This document shows positions 55,437 to 63,506 of a stretch of 64,000 bases of DNA, piece after piece; within the stretch, counting starts at the first letter, position 1, and each line of letters starts with the position of its first letter. Source of the DNA: LMUY01 sp964242925 (GTDB lineage: Bacteria > Pseudomonadota > Alphaproteobacteria > Acetobacterales > Acetobacteraceae); contig CAXTBW010000004.1 in the NCBI GenBank assembly GCA_964242925.1, positions 1 through 64,000 of the forward strand, in the 5' to 3' direction. A program made the translations under genes and the position numbers. The notes beneath the pieces are model-generated. The model saw only the letters and a list, made by a program, of their open reading frames with translations. It had not been told where the DNA came from and did no database searches.

Positions 55437-55671
55437 GGACGCATTTCCTACATTTTGTTAATGCGCACTTTCCGCATAACGGGATCGGAAATGCAACGCC
55501 TTTGTTCGTCAAAAGAGAATACAGTTCGGACTGATTGCAACAGCGCCACTGTAAATGGTCGTTATGCGAGCCGACGCACGATACTCAGTCGTAAAATGCA
55601 ACTAATCCCACTATGACGGACCTGTCTCATCGTTCGCTTTGCCGGACGCCCCCACCCGAAAGCAGCTCTCG

Positions 55672-56964
55672 ATGACCCTGCCCCAAGACGCCGCCCGCCA
55701 TCTCCTCCGTTTCGGCGGCGATTTCGTTCCGTTCCTGGCCGACCGCGCCGAGGGCGCCTTCGTCTACGACAAGGCCGGCCGCCGGGTGCTCGACTTCACC
55801 TCCGGCCAGATGAGCGCCATCCTCGGCCACGCGCATCCGGAGATCACCGCGACCATCCGCGAGGGCGCCGGCCGCCTGGTGCACCTGTTCTCCTCCATGC
55901 TCAGCCAGCCGGTGATCGACCTCGCGGGCCGCCTCGCCGCGCTGGTCCCGGCCCTGCCCCGCGTGATGCTGCTATCCACCGGCGGCGAGGCGAACGAGGC
56001 GGCGCTGCGCATCGCCAAGCTCGTCACTGGGCGTTGGGAGGTGGTGGGCTTCGCGCAGTCGTGGCACGGCATGACCGGGGGCGCCGCCGCGGCGACCTAC
56101 AAGGCGGGCCGGCGCGGCTATGGCCCGGTGGCCGCCGGGTCGTTCGCCATCCCGGCGCCCAACGCCTACCGCCCACGCTTCCCCGGGGCGACCTGGCGGC
56201 AGGAGCTGGACGACAGCTTCGACCTGCTGGACCGGCAGAGCACTGGCAACCTGGCCGCCTTCATCGCCGAGCCGATCCTGTCCAGCGGCGGCATCCTGGA
56301 CCTGCCGATGGGCTACCTCGCCGCGCTGGCCGAGAAGTGCCGGCAGCGCGGCATGCTGCTGATCCTCGACGAGGCGCAGACCGGCATCGGCCGCACCGGG
56401 ACCATGTTCGCGTTCGAGCGCGACGGCGTTGTCCCGGACATTCTTACGCTGTCGAAAACGCTTGGCGCCGGGCTGCCGCTATCGGCGGTGATGACCTCGG
56501 ACGCCATCGCGGCGACCTGCGACGAGCGCGACTTCCTGTTCTACACCACCCACGTGAACGACCCGCTGCCCGCCATGGTCGGACTGACGGTGCTGGACAT
56601 CGTGCATCGCGATGACCTGGTCGAACGCGCCGCGCGCATGGGCGACCGGCTGCAGTCCGGGCTGCGCGCGCTGCAGGCCGAGCACGGCTGCATCGGCGAC
56701 GTGCGCGGCCGCGGGCTGCTGGTGGGTATGGAGTTCGCCGACACGCCGGGCTTCCCCGCCGCCGCGCTGTCGGACGCGGTGACCGACCACGCGCTGCAGC
56801 TGGGGCTGTCGGCGAACATCGTGCGCGCCGGGTCGTCGGGCGGCGTGATGCGCATCGCCCCGCCGCTGACCATCACGGAGGCGGAACTGGATCTGGGCGT
56901 GTCGATACTGGGCCAGGCGATCGCGGACGTGACGCGGGGCAAGCTGGCGCGCGCCGCGGAGTAG
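55672..56964 (+). CDS. dgdA: 2,2-dialkylglycine decarboxylase-like class III aminotransferase
   Basis: 430 aa PLP enzyme, close in length to Burkholderia DgdA. Long stretches look DgdA-like: LDFTSGQMSAILGHAHPEI, GFAQSWHGMTGGAAAATYKA, NLAAFIAEPILSSGGILDLP and DEAQTGIGRTGTMFAFE. The PLP lysine is in ILTLSKTLGAGLP. DgdA decarboxylates 2,2-dialkylglycines such as 2-aminoisobutyrate and transfers the amino group to pyruvate. The assignment rests on recalled similarity; no dgdR regulator is adjacent. Monocistronic, with an AT-rich upstream region. Confidence 0.82.
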   Translation: MTLPQDAARHLLRFGGDFVPFLADRAEGAFVYDKAGRRVLDFTSGQMSAILGHAHPEITATIREGAGRLVHLFSSMLSQPVIDLAGRLAALVPALPRVMLLSTGGEANEAALRIAKLVTGRWEVVGFAQSWHGMTGGAAAATYKAGRRGYGPVAAGSFAIPAPNAYRPRFPGATWRQELDDSFDLLDRQSTGNLAAFIAEPILSSGGILDLPMGYLAALAEKCRQRGMLLILDEAQTGIGRTGTMFAFERDGVVPDILTLSKTLGAGLPLSAVMTSDAIAATCDERDFLFYTTHVNDPLPAMVGLTVLDIVHRDDLVERAARMGDRLQSGLRALQAEHGCIGDVRGRGLLVGMEFADTPGFPAAALSDAVTDHALQLGLSANIVRAGSSGGVMRIAPPLTITEAELDLGVSILGQAIADVTRGKLARAAE

Positions 56965-56978
56965 GCTTGCTTCAAAAG

Positions 56979-57080
56979 CCCTCTCCCTCTGAGAGAGGAT
57001 TGGTGAGGGGTCTTTGTCTCCGCGGTGACGGTATGCGCCGCCCCCTCACCCCGACCCTCTCCCGCAAGCGGGAGAGGGAG
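56979..57080. repeat. Structured repeat C with nested inverted repeats
   Basis: Three nested hairpins: CCTCTC/GAGAGG at 56980-56998, GGTGAGGGG (57002-57010) pairing with CCCCTCACC (57042-57050), and CCCTCTCCCGC-AA-GCGGGAGAGGG (57055-57078, perfect 11 bp). It lies in the convergent gap between dgdA and the ThDP enzyme, where it could end transcription both ways. Confidence 0.7.
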
Positions 57081-57089
57081 AAGCTTGGC

Positions 57090-58847
57090 TCACCGTTTCG
57101 GACGAGGATGGATAGCGCCAGGCCGCGGCGGCTTCGGCGCGATGGGCGCCGCCGGCTTCACCACCCCCGTGCCAGCCCGCAGCTGCGCCACCGTAGCCCG
57201 GCTGGTGATCTGTTCCGGGTCCATCACTAGCTCAATCAGCGCCGGCCTCCCGCTCGCCACCGCGCGGCCGAACGCGGCGGCGAACTGCCCGGTCTCGGTC
57301 ACCGTCTCGCCATGGCCGCCGTACGCCTCGATCAGCCGCGCGAAATCCGGATTGGTCAGCGCGGTGCCGGACACGCGGCCCGGGTAGGTGCGCTCCTGAT
57401 ACATGCGGATCGTGCCGTACATCTGGTTGTTGAACACCAGCACGATGGGCGCCACGCCGTGGTGGAACGCGGTGGCGATCTCCTGCCCGGTCATCATGAA
57501 CCCGCCATCGCCGACGAACGCCACCACCATGCGGTCGGGGAACGCGATCTTCGCTCCCACCGCCGCCGGCACCGCGTAGCCCATGGCGCCGTTGGTCGGC
57601 CCGATGAACCGCTGCCCGCCGCTGAAATCGATGAACCGCTGCGGCCAACCGGCGAAGTTGCCGGCGTCGCAGGTGCAGATCGCGTCCGGCGGCAACAGCG
57701 TCTCCAACTCGCGCATCACCACGCCGACATTCAGCGGGTGGGCCGTGTCGGGCGGCGCCCGCGTGGCCTGGCGGCTGGCCCGCAGCTCCGCCGTCCAATC
57801 ATGCCACGGCGCATCGCCGACCGGCAGGGCGGCGGCGGCGGCGGCGAAGGCGTTCAGGTCCGCCGCGATGCCCAGCCGCGGGCGGAACACCCGGCCGATC
57901 TCCGCCGGGTCCTGGTGCACGTGGATGATGGCCGTGCCGCCCGCCGGGTCAAACAGCGTGTAGCCCTGCGTCACCGCCTCCCCCAACCGGGTGCCGATGG
58001 CGAGCACCAGGTCGGCATCCTTCGCATGTGCCGCCAGCGCGGGGTCGGGGCCGACGCCCAGGTCGCCGACGTAGTTGGAGAGCGAGCCGTCGTACAGCCC
58101 CTGCCGCCGGAACGACACGGCGACCGGCAGGTCGTGCGCGGTGAGGAAGCGATGGATCGCCTCGCGCCCGGCCGCGTCCCAGCCGCCGCCGCCCAGGATG
58201 GCCAGCGGCTTGCGCGCGGCGGCCAGCATCGCGGCCATGGTCTGCATCGCCGCCGGGTCGGGCTGCGGGCGCGACACGGGCGCCGGGCCGACGTCTTGCA
58301 CATCCACCAGGTGCTTCTGCATCTCCTCCGACAGCGCGATCACCACGGGGCCGGGCCGCCCCGTGGTGGCGACGTCCACCGCGTGCGCCACGATCTCGGG
58401 GATGCGCGCGGCATCGTCGATCTGCGTCACCCATTTCGCCAGCGGGGCGAACATGCGGCGGTAGTCGACCTCCTGGAAGCTCTCGCGGTCGGTCTCGCCG
58501 AACGGGATCTGGCCCACGAACAGCAGCATCGGCGTGCTGTCCTGCATCGCGATGTGCACCCCGATGGCGCCGTGGCAGGCGCCGGGGCCGCGCGTGACCA
58601 TCGCCGCCGCGGGGCGCCCGGTCAGCTTGCCGTACGCCTCCGCCGCATTCACCGCCCCCGCCTCGAACCGGCAGGTGACGAGCATCAGCTTGTCGTGCAC
58701 CGCATACAGGCCGTCCAGCACGTCCAGGTAGCTCTCGCCCGGCACGGCGAACACGTGGCTGATGCCCTGCGCCACCAGCGCGTCGGCCAGCACCCGCCCA
58801 CCCGGCCGCTCGCCGCTCCGCGCCGGCTTCGCCCGAACCAGTTCCAT
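57090..58847 (-). CDS. Thiamine-diphosphate-dependent enzyme, acetolactate synthase-like
   Basis: 585 aa. The three ThDP-enzyme domains are visible. The N-terminal domain has VFAVPGESYLDVLDGL and the catalytic Glu in CRFEAGAVNAAEAYG. The C-terminal domain has the ThDP motif VVAFVGDGGFMMTGQEIATA with VLVFNNQMYGTIR. A Pro/Lys-rich tail is probably disordered. There is no ilvN regulatory subunit, so this is likely a paralogue decarboxylating or carboligating some 2-keto acid and not the biosynthetic IlvB. Divergent from a RAM-domain gene. Confidence 0.87.
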   Translation of the reverse strand: MELVRAKPARSGERPGGRVLADALVAQGISHVFAVPGESYLDVLDGLYAVHDKLMLVTCRFEAGAVNAAEAYGKLTGRPAAAMVTRGPGACHGAIGVHIAMQDSTPMLLFVGQIPFGETDRESFQEVDYRRMFAPLAKWVTQIDDAARIPEIVAHAVDVATTGRPGPVVIALSEEMQKHLVDVQDVGPAPVSRPQPDPAAMQTMAAMLAAARKPLAILGGGGWDAAGREAIHRFLTAHDLPVAVSFRRQGLYDGSLSNYVGDLGVGPDPALAAHAKDADLVLAIGTRLGEAVTQGYTLFDPAGGTAIIHVHQDPAEIGRVFRPRLGIAADLNAFAAAAAALPVGDAPWHDWTAELRASRQATRAPPDTAHPLNVGVVMRELETLLPPDAICTCDAGNFAGWPQRFIDFSGGQRFIGPTNGAMGYAVPAAVGAKIAFPDRMVVAFVGDGGFMMTGQEIATAFHHGVAPIVLVFNNQMYGTIRMYQERTYPGRVSGTALTNPDFARLIEAYGGHGETVTETGQFAAAFGRAVASGRPALIELVMDPEQITSRATVAQLRAGTGVVKPAAPIAPKPPRPGAIHPRPKR

Positions 58848-58925
58848 GCGTCATCCCCTCCGTTGCCGGCAGGATAGGCGCGCCGCCTCCGCCATGCCAT
58901 CCTGTCCAAAAGAATGGGGAAACGC

Positions 58926-59168
58926 ATGCGGGCCGTGTTCGTCCAGGTGAAGTGCGAGATGGGCCAGGCCTACGCCGTCGCGCGCGCCTGCGTGGACGGG
59001 GTGGAGGAGTGCTCGGAGATCTACTCCACCTCCGGCCAGTACGACCTGCTGGGCAAGTTCTACCTGGAGCCGGAGCAGGACACCGGGCTGTTCGTGACCG
59101 AGCGCGTCCAGACAATCCCGGGCGTGCGCGACACGTACACCATCATCACCTTCAACGCCTTCGCCTGA
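58926..59168 (+). CDS. Stand-alone Lrp/AsnC ligand-binding (RAM) domain protein
   Basis: 80 aa. It covers only the ligand-binding half of Lrp/AsnC regulators: AVFVQVKCEMGQAY, then SEIYSTSGQYDLLGKFYL and IPGVRDTYTIITFN. No helix-turn-helix is present. Such stand-alone RAM proteins bind amino acids and may tune nearby enzymes or regulators. It is 78 bp from the divergent ThDP enzyme and 10 bp before a ModA-like gene on its own strand. The start at 58926 gives the usual N-terminus. Confidence 0.87.
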   Translation: MRAVFVQVKCEMGQAYAVARACVDGVEECSEIYSTSGQYDLLGKFYLEPEQDTGLFVTERVQTIPGVRDTYTIITFNAFA

Positions 59169-59178
59169 TGGAGCCGTC

Positions 59179-59937
59179 ATGCGCGTACTCGTTTGCCTTG
59201 TCGTCTTGCTGCTTCCCGTCGGCGCGCAAGCCGCGGACGTCACAGTGATGATCTCGGGCGGCTTCATGAGCAGCCTCAAGGCGCTGGCGCCCGGCTTCGA
59301 GAGCGACACCGGCGACCACGTGCTGATCGTCGGCGGCCCATCGATGGGGACCACGGAGAACGCGATCCCGGTGCGCCTGGCGCGCGGCGAGCCGGACGAC
59401 GTGCTGATCATGGTCGGCTACGCGTTGGACGGTTTGATCAAGGACGGCAGGGCGGCGCCCGGCAGCAAGGTGGACCTGGCGCGGTCCTCGATCGGCCTGT
59501 CGGTGCGCGCCGGGGCGCCCAAGCCCGACATCGGCACCGTGGACAAGCTGCGCGCGGCGCTGCTGGCGGCGAAGTCGGTGGCGTATTCCGACAGCGCGAG
59601 CGGCGTCTACATCGAGCGCGAGTTGTTCAAGAAGCTCGGCATCGAGGAGCAAATGCGCGGCAAAGCCCGCATGATCCCCGCGACCCCGGTGGGCGAGATC
59701 GTCGCCCGCGGCGAGGCGGAGCTGGGCTTCCAGCAGGAATCCGAGCTGCTGCCGATTCCGGGCGCCGTGTTCGTCGGCCTGCTGCCGGCGGAGGTGCAGT
59801 CGGTGACGGTGTTTTCCGCCGGGATCGCGACGGGGGCGAAGCAGCCGGAGGAAGGGCGGCGGCTGATCCGCTACCTGGCCTCGGCGGAGGCGGCGTCGGT
59901 GCTGACGAAGATGGGACTGCAGCCGCCCGGCCAGTAA
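59179..59937 (+). CDS. Extracellular solute-binding protein, ModA-like
   Basis: 252 aa with a clear signal peptide (MRVLVCLVVLLLPVGAQA). The mature protein starts ADVTVMISGGFMSSLKALAP, like ModA-type binding proteins, and has YSDSASGVYIERELFKKLGI and GEAELGFQQESELLPIPG. The family binds oxyanions or small organic acids. No ModB or ModC subunits are adjacent, so its transport role is uncertain. It starts 10 bp after the RAM protein and may share a transcript. Confidence 0.82.
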   Translation: MRVLVCLVVLLLPVGAQAADVTVMISGGFMSSLKALAPGFESDTGDHVLIVGGPSMGTTENAIPVRLARGEPDDVLIMVGYALDGLIKDGRAAPGSKVDLARSSIGLSVRAGAPKPDIGTVDKLRAALLAAKSVAYSDSASGVYIERELFKKLGIEEQMRGKARMIPATPVGEIVARGEAELGFQQESELLPIPGAVFVGLLPAEVQSVTVFSAGIATGAKQPEEGRRLIRYLASAEAASVLTKMGLQPPGQ

Positions 59938-59966
59938 CGCGACAGAGCGACGCGTAGAAGAAAGAC

Positions 59967-60085
59967 CGTCATGACCCGACGTGATCCGGCCACCCACGCG
60001 GTTCGCGCGCAAAGGTGGTGCGATTACTGGCGCTTCGGCACCCGGGGGCGCGGCGTGGGTGGCCGGATCAAGTCCGGCCATGACG
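59967..60085. repeat. Dispersed palindromic element, family A
   Basis: Left CGTCATGACCCGACGTGATC with CGGCCACCCACGCGG; right GCGGCGTGGGTGGCCGGATC and AAGTCCGGCCATGACG. Imperfect inverted halves like the 14256 copy. Convergent gap between the ModA-like and MFS genes. Confidence 0.65.
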
Positions 60086-60108
60086 GTGAATATTGTGTCG
60101 CAGCGAAC

Positions 60109-61317
60109 CTAACCGGGTCGATCGCCTGTCGCGAGCCGAGCCGGGCGCGTCTCCGGCAGAGTCAGCCATAACAGCAGGAACGCCGCCACCCCTGCCCCAG
60201 CCAGCGCCAGGAACGCGCCCGGCGTGCCATACGAATCCGCCACCGCCCCGGCTGCCGCCGTGCTCAGCGCCGCGGCGCCGTTCAACGCCAACCCGACCGC
60301 GCCCATCGACATGTTGAACCGCCCCGTCGCGCGCGAGATGTCGGCCACCACCAACGGCAGCAGCACCCCCACGACGGCGGCGCTGATGCCGTCCAGCGAC
60401 TGGATCGCCACCACCAGGGTCGGCGTATCGCTCACCGCGAACAGCACCGCGCGGATCGGCACCACGGCGAACCCGATCAGCAACAGCGGGCGCCGCCCCC
60501 ATTGCTCCGCCAGCCGGCCCACCAGCGGCGAAAGCCCCGCCACCAGAAGCTGCGGGACGATCAGGCAGGCGGCGATCACCAGCTCCCCCACGCTGCCCAC
60601 CATCCGGGTGACCCGCACCGCCGCCAGCGGGAACATCGCCGCGTTGGCCAGGGTGAAGCCGGCCACGCACAGCGCGAACAGCAGCAATCGCCGGTCCAGC
60701 AGGGTGCGCAGCACGCCCTCCGGCGCGCGGTCCACCACCGTCCCGCGGCCATCCACCCGGATGTGCCACAGCGCCCAGGCGGCCGGCAGCACCAGCGCCG
60801 CCGCCAGCACCAGCACCGAGCGCTCCGACACCCAGTAGCCGGTCGCTCCCATCAGCCCGGCGGCGCACCCGGCGCCGATCGAGGCGAACCGCGCGTTGCG
60901 ACCCAGTCGCCCGCCGAACGCCTCGCCGCGGCGCTCCGCCACGGCCATGCTCAGCACCGCGACCACGGGGCCGAGCACGCTGCTCGCCACGCCGTGCAGC
61001 GCCTCCGCCACGTTCACCGGCAGCCGCTCCGGAAAGGCCGCCAGCAGCAGCGCGCTGGCCGCCACCCCGAGCACGGCCAGCAGCCCCAGCCGCCGCCGGT
61101 CGCCGACCGCGTCCACCAGCGCGCCGGCCGGCACCTGGACCACCATCGTCGTCACCGTGCCGACGGTCAGCGCCAGGCCGATCTGCCCCTGCGTCCAGGC
61201 CTGCGAGGCGAGGTAGGCCGCGATGAACGGGCCGAACCCGGTCTGCACGTTGGCCAGGAAGAAGCTCAGCCAGTCGAGGCCGCGCGTGTTCCGGTCCGCC
61301 GGCATGGGCGGGAGCAT
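60109..61317 (-). CDS. Major facilitator superfamily transporter
   Basis: 402 aa with about 12 hydrophobic segments. It opens with DWLSFFLANVQTGFGPFIAA, then the MFS loop region GALVDAVGDRRRLGLLAVLG between helices 2 and 3. The middle loop has GTVVDRAPEGVLRTLLDRRL. Substrate is unknown; the layout is that of small proton-driven exporters. Starts at 61317, or possibly 61305. It lies 6 bp after a PRC-barrel gene on the same strand, probably one transcript. Confidence 0.85.
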   Translation of the reverse strand: MLPPMPADRNTRGLDWLSFFLANVQTGFGPFIAAYLASQAWTQGQIGLALTVGTVTTMVVQVPAGALVDAVGDRRRLGLLAVLGVAASALLLAAFPERLPVNVAEALHGVASSVLGPVVAVLSMAVAERRGEAFGGRLGRNARFASIGAGCAAGLMGATGYWVSERSVLVLAAALVLPAAWALWHIRVDGRGTVVDRAPEGVLRTLLDRRLLLFALCVAGFTLANAAMFPLAAVRVTRMVGSVGELVIAACLIVPQLLVAGLSPLVGRLAEQWGRRPLLLIGFAVVPIRAVLFAVSDTPTLVVAIQSLDGISAAVVGVLLPLVVADISRATGRFNMSMGAVGLALNGAAALSTAAAGAVADSYGTPGAFLALAGAGVAAFLLLWLTLPETRPARLATGDRPG

Positions 61318-61323
61318 CGCCGG

Positions 61324-61752
61324 CTACTTGGCGCCCTCCGGCGCAGCGAGCGGCGCCGCGTCCGGCGTGGGCGGCCCCACCACGACGGCGGGCTTGCTGC
61401 GGTCGTTGTAGTCGGGCGCGGCGCGCACCTGCGCGTCGGTCAGGTCGATCGCGACGCGCGGGTCCGTGGCGCTGGGCGGCGGCACGTGCACCGACGCCCA
61501 ACTGACCGCCACGCGCCGCGACCCGACCCCCATGAAGCCGCCCACGTCCACCACGATCGCGCGCGGCTGGCCCGCCGGGTCCACCACCACGTCCACCACG
61601 CGGCCGATCTCGCGCCCGTCCATGTCGTGCACCATGCGGCTCAGCACGCCGGTCGCGTCCGTCTTGGTCAGCTCGGGTTCGGGCTCGGCCGCGGCTGCCT
61701 GGCCGGCAACCAGCAGGAGCGCGACCGACAACGCCAACCACCGACCCGGCAT
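61324..61752 (-). CDS. Exported PRC-barrel domain protein
   Basis: 142 aa. Signal peptide (LALSVALLLVAGQAAA), then a PRC-barrel: SRMVHDMDGREIGRVVDVVV, GQPRAIVVDVGGFMGVGSRR and AVSWASVHV. PRC-barrel proteins bind partners or small ligands at membranes; those with signal peptides are usually periplasmic. The last about 30 residues are Ala/Pro-rich. Start at 61752 places the signal peptide directly after ATG. First gene of a pair with the MFS transporter. Confidence 0.83.
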   Translation of the reverse strand: MPGRWLALSVALLLVAGQAAAAEPEPELTKTDATGVLSRMVHDMDGREIGRVVDVVVDPAGQPRAIVVDVGGFMGVGSRRVAVSWASVHVPPPSATDPRVAIDLTDAQVRAAPDYNDRSKPAVVVGPPTPDAAPLAAPEGAK

Positions 61753-61847
61753 TGTTTCCACTCCAGCACCCACATCGAGTGTTGCGCCTGCATCCCACAC
61801 CCGGCAAGCGGCGTTGCACCGCCAACCCATTCGATGGAGACGAGAAA

Positions 61848-62201
61848 ATGGTTCGCGAGAACGAAGGCCGCACGGCGCTGCTGGAACTGAGCTTCGCCTT
61901 CATGGGCGTGCTGAAACTGCTCGGCCTGGAGCGCCGGCTGTTCCAGCGCTGGGGCATGCCGCCGCGCTCGATGCGCCGCATCGGCCTGGCCGAAACGGCG
62001 GGCGCCATGCTGGTCGCCAATCCCGGCACCCGGCCGCTCGGCGCCGCCGGGCTGGCCGCCATCTCGACCCTGCTGCTGGCGGTGGAACTGCGCAACCGCG
62101 AGACCGAGCTGGTCATCCCGCGCCTGCTGCTCACGGGCCTCGCGTTCCGCACCGCCATCGCCGCCCGCAATGCCCGGCAGATCCGAGACCAGTCGGTTTG
62201 A
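61848..62201 (+). CDS. DoxX-like membrane protein, hypothetical
   Basis: 117 aa. Two or three hydrophobic stretches (GAAGLAAISTLLLAVEL is clearest) with a short loop RRLFQRWGMPPRSMRRIGLA. This resembles DoxX-family proteins, but a family call is tentative. GGAGACGAG about 10 bases before the ATG supports start 61848. The stop overlaps the next gene start (TTGA), so it is coupled to a binding protein. Divergent from the PRC-barrel gene. Confidence 0.6.
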   Translation: MVRENEGRTALLELSFAFMGVLKLLGLERRLFQRWGMPPRSMRRIGLAETAGAMLVANPGTRPLGAAGLAAISTLLLAVELRNRETELVIPRLLLTGLAFRTAIAARNARQIRDQSV

Positions 62202-63403
62202 CCCGGCTTCCCCGTCGCCTGCTGCTGGGCGCCGCGGCCGGCGCGGCCTTCGCACGGCCCGCGTCGCTGCGCGCGCAGATCGGCCCGCCCATCCGCGTGG
62301 GGGAGATCAACTCCTACGCCAGCCAGCCGCTGTTCGGCCATCCATACCGGTTGGGCTGGGAGATGGCTGTGGCGCACATCAACGACCTCGGCGGGCTGAA
62401 CGGCCGCAACCTGGAGATCGTCGCCCGCGACGACGGCGGTTCGCCCGCGTCGGCCGCAAGCATCGCCGCCACGCTGATCGACAGTGAGAGGGTCGACCTG
62501 CTCGCCGGCGGCTTCTCGTCGGAAGCGGGGCTGGCCATCAGCGCGGTCGCCCTGCAGCGCAAGCGGCTCTACGTCGCCAGTCAGCCTATGTCGGACGCGC
62601 TCGTGTGGAGCCGGGGCAACCGCTACACCTACCGGGTCGGCCCGTCCCTCTACATGCTGGTCGCGATGCTGGTCCCCCGCGCCCAGGCGCTGCCGGCGAA
62701 GCAGTGGGCGACGGTCGCGCCCGAGACCGCGGACGGCCGGTCCGCCGTCGCGACATTCCGGCAGCTGTTGCTGGCGGACCGCACCGATTTGCGCTTCGTG
62801 GGGGAGCAATGGGTGCCGCCGGGTCAACTCGACGCCGCCGTGGCCGGCTTGGCGCAGGCTGCGCCGGACGCGATCTTCAACGCGTTGGACGGCCCCGACC
62901 TCGTCGCCTTCGTGCGCCAAGGCGGCGCGCGCGGGATTTTCGGCAAGCGCCCCGTGGTGTCGATGCTGACCGGCGACCCGGAGACGCTCGCCCTGCTCGG
63001 CGCCGACACGCCCCCGGGATGGATCACCACCGGCTACCCGTTCAGCCTGGCGGACGAGCCGTTCAGCCGTTCCTTCGTGTCCGACTACGTGGCTCGCAAC
63101 GGCGAGCCGCCGCGCATGGCCTCGGTGATCGGCGTCGCCATGGTGAACGCGATCGCGTCCGGCATCCTGAAGTCCGGCGGCACGGAGCCGGAGGCGTTGG
63201 CGGACGGTTTCGCCGACTCCGCGTTCAACACGCCGCTCGGGATCTGCCGGTTCCGCAAGATCGATCACCAGAGCACGCTGGGCGCGTATGTCGGGGTGCT
63301 GGCGAAGCAGGGCGACCATGGCGGGATGATCGACTGGCGCTACGTCGACGGCGCCTCGGTGCTGCCGCCGGACGCCACAGTGCGCCAGCTGCGACCGGCG
63401 TAG
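62198..63403 (+). CDS. Leu-type ABC transporter substrate-binding protein, orphan
   Basis: 401 aa type I binding protein. The N-terminus PRRLLLGAAAGAAFARPASL is a signal with an RR pair, Tat or Sec. The mature part, PIRVGEINSYASQPLFG and GWEMAVAHINDLGGLNGRNL, matches the amino-acid/amide-binding LivK family. Start is a TTG that overlaps the upstream stop by 4 bases (TTGA). No permease or ATPase genes are adjacent. It may supply a transporter elsewhere, or act as a sensor. Confidence 0.83.
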   Translation: MTRLPRRLLLGAAAGAAFARPASLRAQIGPPIRVGEINSYASQPLFGHPYRLGWEMAVAHINDLGGLNGRNLEIVARDDGGSPASAASIAATLIDSERVDLLAGGFSSEAGLAISAVALQRKRLYVASQPMSDALVWSRGNRYTYRVGPSLYMLVAMLVPRAQALPAKQWATVAPETADGRSAVATFRQLLLADRTDLRFVGEQWVPPGQLDAAVAGLAQAAPDAIFNALDGPDLVAFVRQGGARGIFGKRPVVSMLTGDPETLALLGADTPPGWITTGYPFSLADEPFSRSFVSDYVARNGEPPRMASVIGVAMVNAIASGILKSGGTEPEALADGFADSAFNTPLGICRFRKIDHQSTLGAYVGVLAKQGDHGGMIDWRYVDGASVLPPDATVRQLRPA

Positions 63404-63440
63404 GCGAAGCCTAACTTTGGCATCAGCGGCATAGAACGCT

Positions 63441-63471
63441 CGTCATGCCCGGGCTTGACCCGGGCATGACG
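63441..63471. repeat. Compact perfect palindrome (minimal family A element)
   Basis: CGTCATGCCCGGG (63441-63453), loop CTTGA, CCCGGGCATGACG (63459-63471): a perfect 13-bp hairpin. It uses the same CGTCATGCC and CTTGA parts as the longer family A copies. Located between convergent genes, so it could also act as a bidirectional terminator. Confidence 0.75.
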
Positions 63472-63506
63472 GTCAGGAGGAAGTGGGTAACCGGACTTGG
63501 TTCGGC

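Noticed and set aside
57090..58847. ilvB (biosynthetic acetolactate synthase)
   Set aside because: No ilvN next to it and an atypical Pro/Lys tail; a paralogue with another keto-acid substrate is equally likely.
60068..63319. A 1083-codon open frame on the - strand
   Set aside because: It runs antisense through the MFS start, PRC-barrel, DoxX-like and binding-protein genes, which have signal peptides and motifs. Long chance frames are expected opposite GC-rich genes.
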